Source of the DNA: an uncultured Roseobacter sp.
Lineage (GTDB): Bacteria; Pseudomonadota; Alphaproteobacteria; Rhodobacterales; Rhodobacteraceae
Length of the DNA stretch: 64,000 nt
Direction: 5' to 3'
Assembly: GCF_947495025.1 (NCBI RefSeq)
Contig: NZ_CANLXG010000002.1
Span: 248,001-312,000 of the forward strand
Shown: positions 62,018 through 64,000 of the stretch, piece after piece
Layout: each line of letters begins with the position of its first letter
Position numbering within the stretch: the first letter of the stretch is position 1
Notes under the pieces: generated by a model
Databases searched by the model: none
What the model saw: only the letters and a program-made list of their open reading frames with translations
Told to the model about the DNA's origin: nothing
Made by a program: the position numbers and the translations under genes

Positions 62018-64000
62018 TCAGGTCAGTGGCCATGGCAGATCCACAAACTCCTGCAGCAGGCCTGCCGGGAAGTCACGGTTCAGCAATCCGGCCATCAGGC
62101 AGATAAAGGCAATCCCTGCTGCTGTATAGGCAGCCGCAAAGGACAAACTGCGTCCGGCGCGAAAGCGAATGAACCCAAACAGGAACACGGCGAGCGCAAG
62201 GACAAATCCAACCAGGGCGGTCATGATCAGCAGTGCCGCGAACCAGGCCAGCGTCGACCAGAGACCGTGGCGGCTGTCTTCTTCTGTTTCCCGGTCTGCA
62301 AAGAGTGGATGTGTCTCGGGACGTATCATCATCTGAACCAGCAGGATGAGGCATCCGACAATTGCCACGCCGGACACAAACCGGGGGAACACGCGGTCAG
62401 CGGCTGCGTAGTCGGGGATCAGCGACGCATTCGTGAAAGCCACCAGCAGATACCCCAGCACCACCAGCAGGAAGATCAGAGGTGCGCGTTTGGAGCCACT
62501 GGCAACAGATCCCTCGGCCATGATTGTTTTCGCCTGACGCAACCCGACGACAACAGAGATCACAGTGATGATCAACAGCACAATGACGATGGGCGAAAAG
62601 ATATAGTCGATGCCTTCCTCAAAGCTCTTGCGAAAACGGGACTGGGCAATCTGCACTGCCTGATTGGCATAGGTTTCAGCCGGATTGGACAAAACAAAGC
62701 CGATCAGGAAAGCCGGTCGCGACCAGTCAAAACGGCGCATCATGATGCCCAGAAGACCTATGCCAAAAAGTGCCACAAGGTCCATGATGTCCTGGCCGGA
62801 CTGAAACGCCGCGAAGGCGATGATCATAAACAGGAACGGCGCCAGCAACGAGAACGGTATTGTGGTCAGACGGGCAATGCCGCCCGAGGCCGCGATACAG
62901 ATCAGCGTGCCAACGACATTCGCCAGCGCCAGAAGCCACACGATAGCATAGGTGATGTCCAGGTTGTTCTTCAGCATTGAGGGGCCGACCTCAATGTTGC
63001 CGGATCCCAGAAGCGCGATCGCGCCGATAAAGATCGCCATGGATCCCGACCCGGGAATGCCGAACAGGAGCGTCGGAACAAGCCCACCGCCTTCTTTGGC
63101 GTTGTTGGAGCTTTCAGGCCCGATCACGCCGCGCACTTCGCCGCTGCCGAATTTCGATTTGTCCCGGGTGGTCTGCACCGCGTGACCATAGGCAATCCAG
63201 TCCACCACAGAACCACCAAGCCCGGGGATCACGCCGACGACGACGCCAATGATTGAGCACCGCACCGACAGCCAGATATTGGCGAACCAGTCGCGCACCC
63301 CGGCCGCCCAGCCGCCACCGAGCGGTTTGCGGTCAGAAATCGCACGGTCCTTGCGCAGCAGAGCAACGATTTCCGGAATGGCAAAGATACCGAGACCGAC
63401 AATGACCAGCTTCAGACCATCAACAAGATAAGGCATATCGTATGTTGCCATACGAAGCTCGCCCGCGCTGTCGCCCTCCCCGATTGTCCCGATCATCATC
63501 CCCAGACCGGCAGCGGCTATCCCTTTGATCGCCACACGGCCGGCGAGGATACCCACCATCGAAAGACCGAATATAGTGATCATCAGCAGTTCCGGCGTAC
63601 GGAACTCCAGAACAATCGGACGCGCGATCAGGATAAAGACAGTCAGGAACATCGCACCGACGAGGCCGCCGAAGAGAGATGAGGCAAAGGCCGCAGACAG
63701 GGCACGCGCAGCCTCGCCTTTTTTTGCCATCGGGAAGCCATCCAGAACAGTTGCCTGGCTTGCAGATGACCCCGGAATACCCATCAGAACGGATGCGAAA
63801 GTGTCTGATGTCGGGACCACAGCCACCATGCCGATCATGAGCGCAAGGCCCAGCACCGGGTCCATGCCAAACATAAACGGAAGCAGCAGCGACAGGCCGG
63901 CAATACCTCCAAGCCCCGGGAAAACACCGATACAGAGGCCCATGACGACGCCCAGTACGAGATATCCCAGAACAACGGGCTGCAGGATCAGGCCCGCAGC
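62018..64000 (-). CDS. Tripartite tricarboxylate transporter permease, TctA with fused TctB, partial
   Basis: Runs off the window; at least 660 residues are visible. The N-terminal part has the TctA glycine-rich repeats (GVFPGLGGIAGLSLLLPF and, later, GVIPGLGGSVVDWIAYGHA) and GIPGSSASQATVLDGFPMAKKG. The C-terminal part (about the last 160 residues) is TctB-like, with four helices. The complete system imports citrate or other tricarboxylates with a periplasmic TctC protein, presumably encoded beyond the window edge. Confidence 0.93.
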   Translation of the reverse strand, partial: AAGLILQPVVLGYLVLGVVMGLCIGVFPGLGGIAGLSLLLPFMFGMDPVLGLALMIGMVAVVPTSDTFASVLMGIPGSSASQATVLDGFPMAKKGEAARALSAAFASSLFGGLVGAMFLTVFILIARPIVLEFRTPELLMITIFGLSMVGILAGRVAIKGIAAAGLGMMIGTIGEGDSAGELRMATYDMPYLVDGLKLVIVGLGIFAIPEIVALLRKDRAISDRKPLGGGWAAGVRDWFANIWLSVRCSIIGVVVGVIPGLGGSVVDWIAYGHAVQTTRDKSKFGSGEVRGVIGPESSNNAKEGGGLVPTLLFGIPGSGSMAIFIGAIALLGSGNIEVGPSMLKNNLDITYAIVWLLALANVVGTLICIAASGGIARLTTIPFSLLAPFLFMIIAFAAFQSGQDIMDLVALFGIGLLGIMMRRFDWSRPAFLIGFVLSNPAETYANQAVQIAQSRFRKSFEEGIDYIFSPIVIVLLIITVISVVVGLRQAKTIMAEGSVASGSKRAPLIFLLVVLGYLLVAFTNASLIPDYAAADRVFPRFVSGVAIVGCLILLVQMMIRPETHPLFADRETEEDSRHGLWSTLAWFAALLIMTALVGFVLALAVFLFGFIRFRAGRSLSFAAAYTAAGIAFICLMAGLLNRDFPAGLLQEFVDLPWPLT

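Noticed and set aside
60796..62106. Open frame of 436 codons on the + strand
   Set aside because: Antisense to the PrpF gene, which has clear motifs.
1..64000. CRISPR array, prophage or insertion sequence
   Set aside because: No regularly spaced repeats, no integrase, and no transposase were recognised in the window.

Overview
The window looks like a chromosome segment from a marine alphaproteobacterium of the Roseobacter group (Rhodobacteraceae). The evidence is high GC, many ATGA and GTGA gene overlaps, and a characteristic gene set: a GreA, an AzlCD pair, a 44-residue aa3-oxidase subunit IV, a DmdC-like acyl-CoA dehydrogenase, a GcvT-type dimethylglycine/sarcosine dehydrogenase, TcuAB, PrpF and a tripartite tricarboxylate transporter. 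The species assignment is inference; no rRNA is present.

0-37.5 kb is mostly ordinary core genome. It holds the start of ETF-ubiquinone oxidoreductase, soxR with a recognisable SoxR box in front of a VOC-fold gene, greA, and a molybdenum-cofactor operon (fdhD-mobA-mobB-moeA, with moeA fused to an extra N-terminal domain). It continues with azlCD, the small CoxIV-like protein, an acyl-CoA dehydrogenase, a Sua5/TsaC protein, YqgE, an RND efflux pair, moaB and a uracil-DNA glycosylase that lacks most Fe-S cysteines. A pyrimidine/phospholipid operon follows (pyrB, two small membrane proteins, a dihydroorotase-like protein without metal ligands, plsY). After it come a solitary ectC, an aldo/keto reductase-FAD enzyme-DUF938 operon, a GcvT-family dehydrogenase, a spondin-domain protein, a D-lactate/glycolate-type oxidase, gamma-glutamyltransferase, a hydroxyacid dehydrogenase and a quinone reductase. 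A tRNA-Gln(UUG) closes this part.

37.6-55.5 kb looks like accessory DNA: gene remnants (dhaK/dhaL, tauB, a quinone reductase), gene-poor gaps, regulators beside their targets, and small unrelated units. Its most interesting part is a tight five-gene operon (38.1-42.6 kb) encoding an amine-oxidase-like FAD enzyme, a cupin, a membrane di-iron fatty-acid-hydroxylase-like protein, a PanB-like protein that has lost its metal-binding aspartates, and a PDR/VanB-type reductase. The operon sits next to an IclR regulator and a TauA-like binding protein, and no known pathway fits it. Further on are a TetR-redoxin pair with repeated operators, NTF2-fold proteins, a LysR gene followed by two haloalkane dehalogenases of different subfamilies (the second with a Tat signal), a GAF protein and a secreted zinc phospholipase C-like protein.

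55.5-64 kb is a tricarboxylic-acid utilisation region: TcuB and TcuA facing a GntR regulator and an AbrB-type membrane protein, then a hydroxyacid dehydrogenase with a small partner, a PrpF-type isomerase and a TctA-TctB fusion permease that runs off the window. Two palindromes of the same architecture (GTATnC-N4-GnATAC) lie at the two internal promoters, which suggests one GntR regulator controls both arms.
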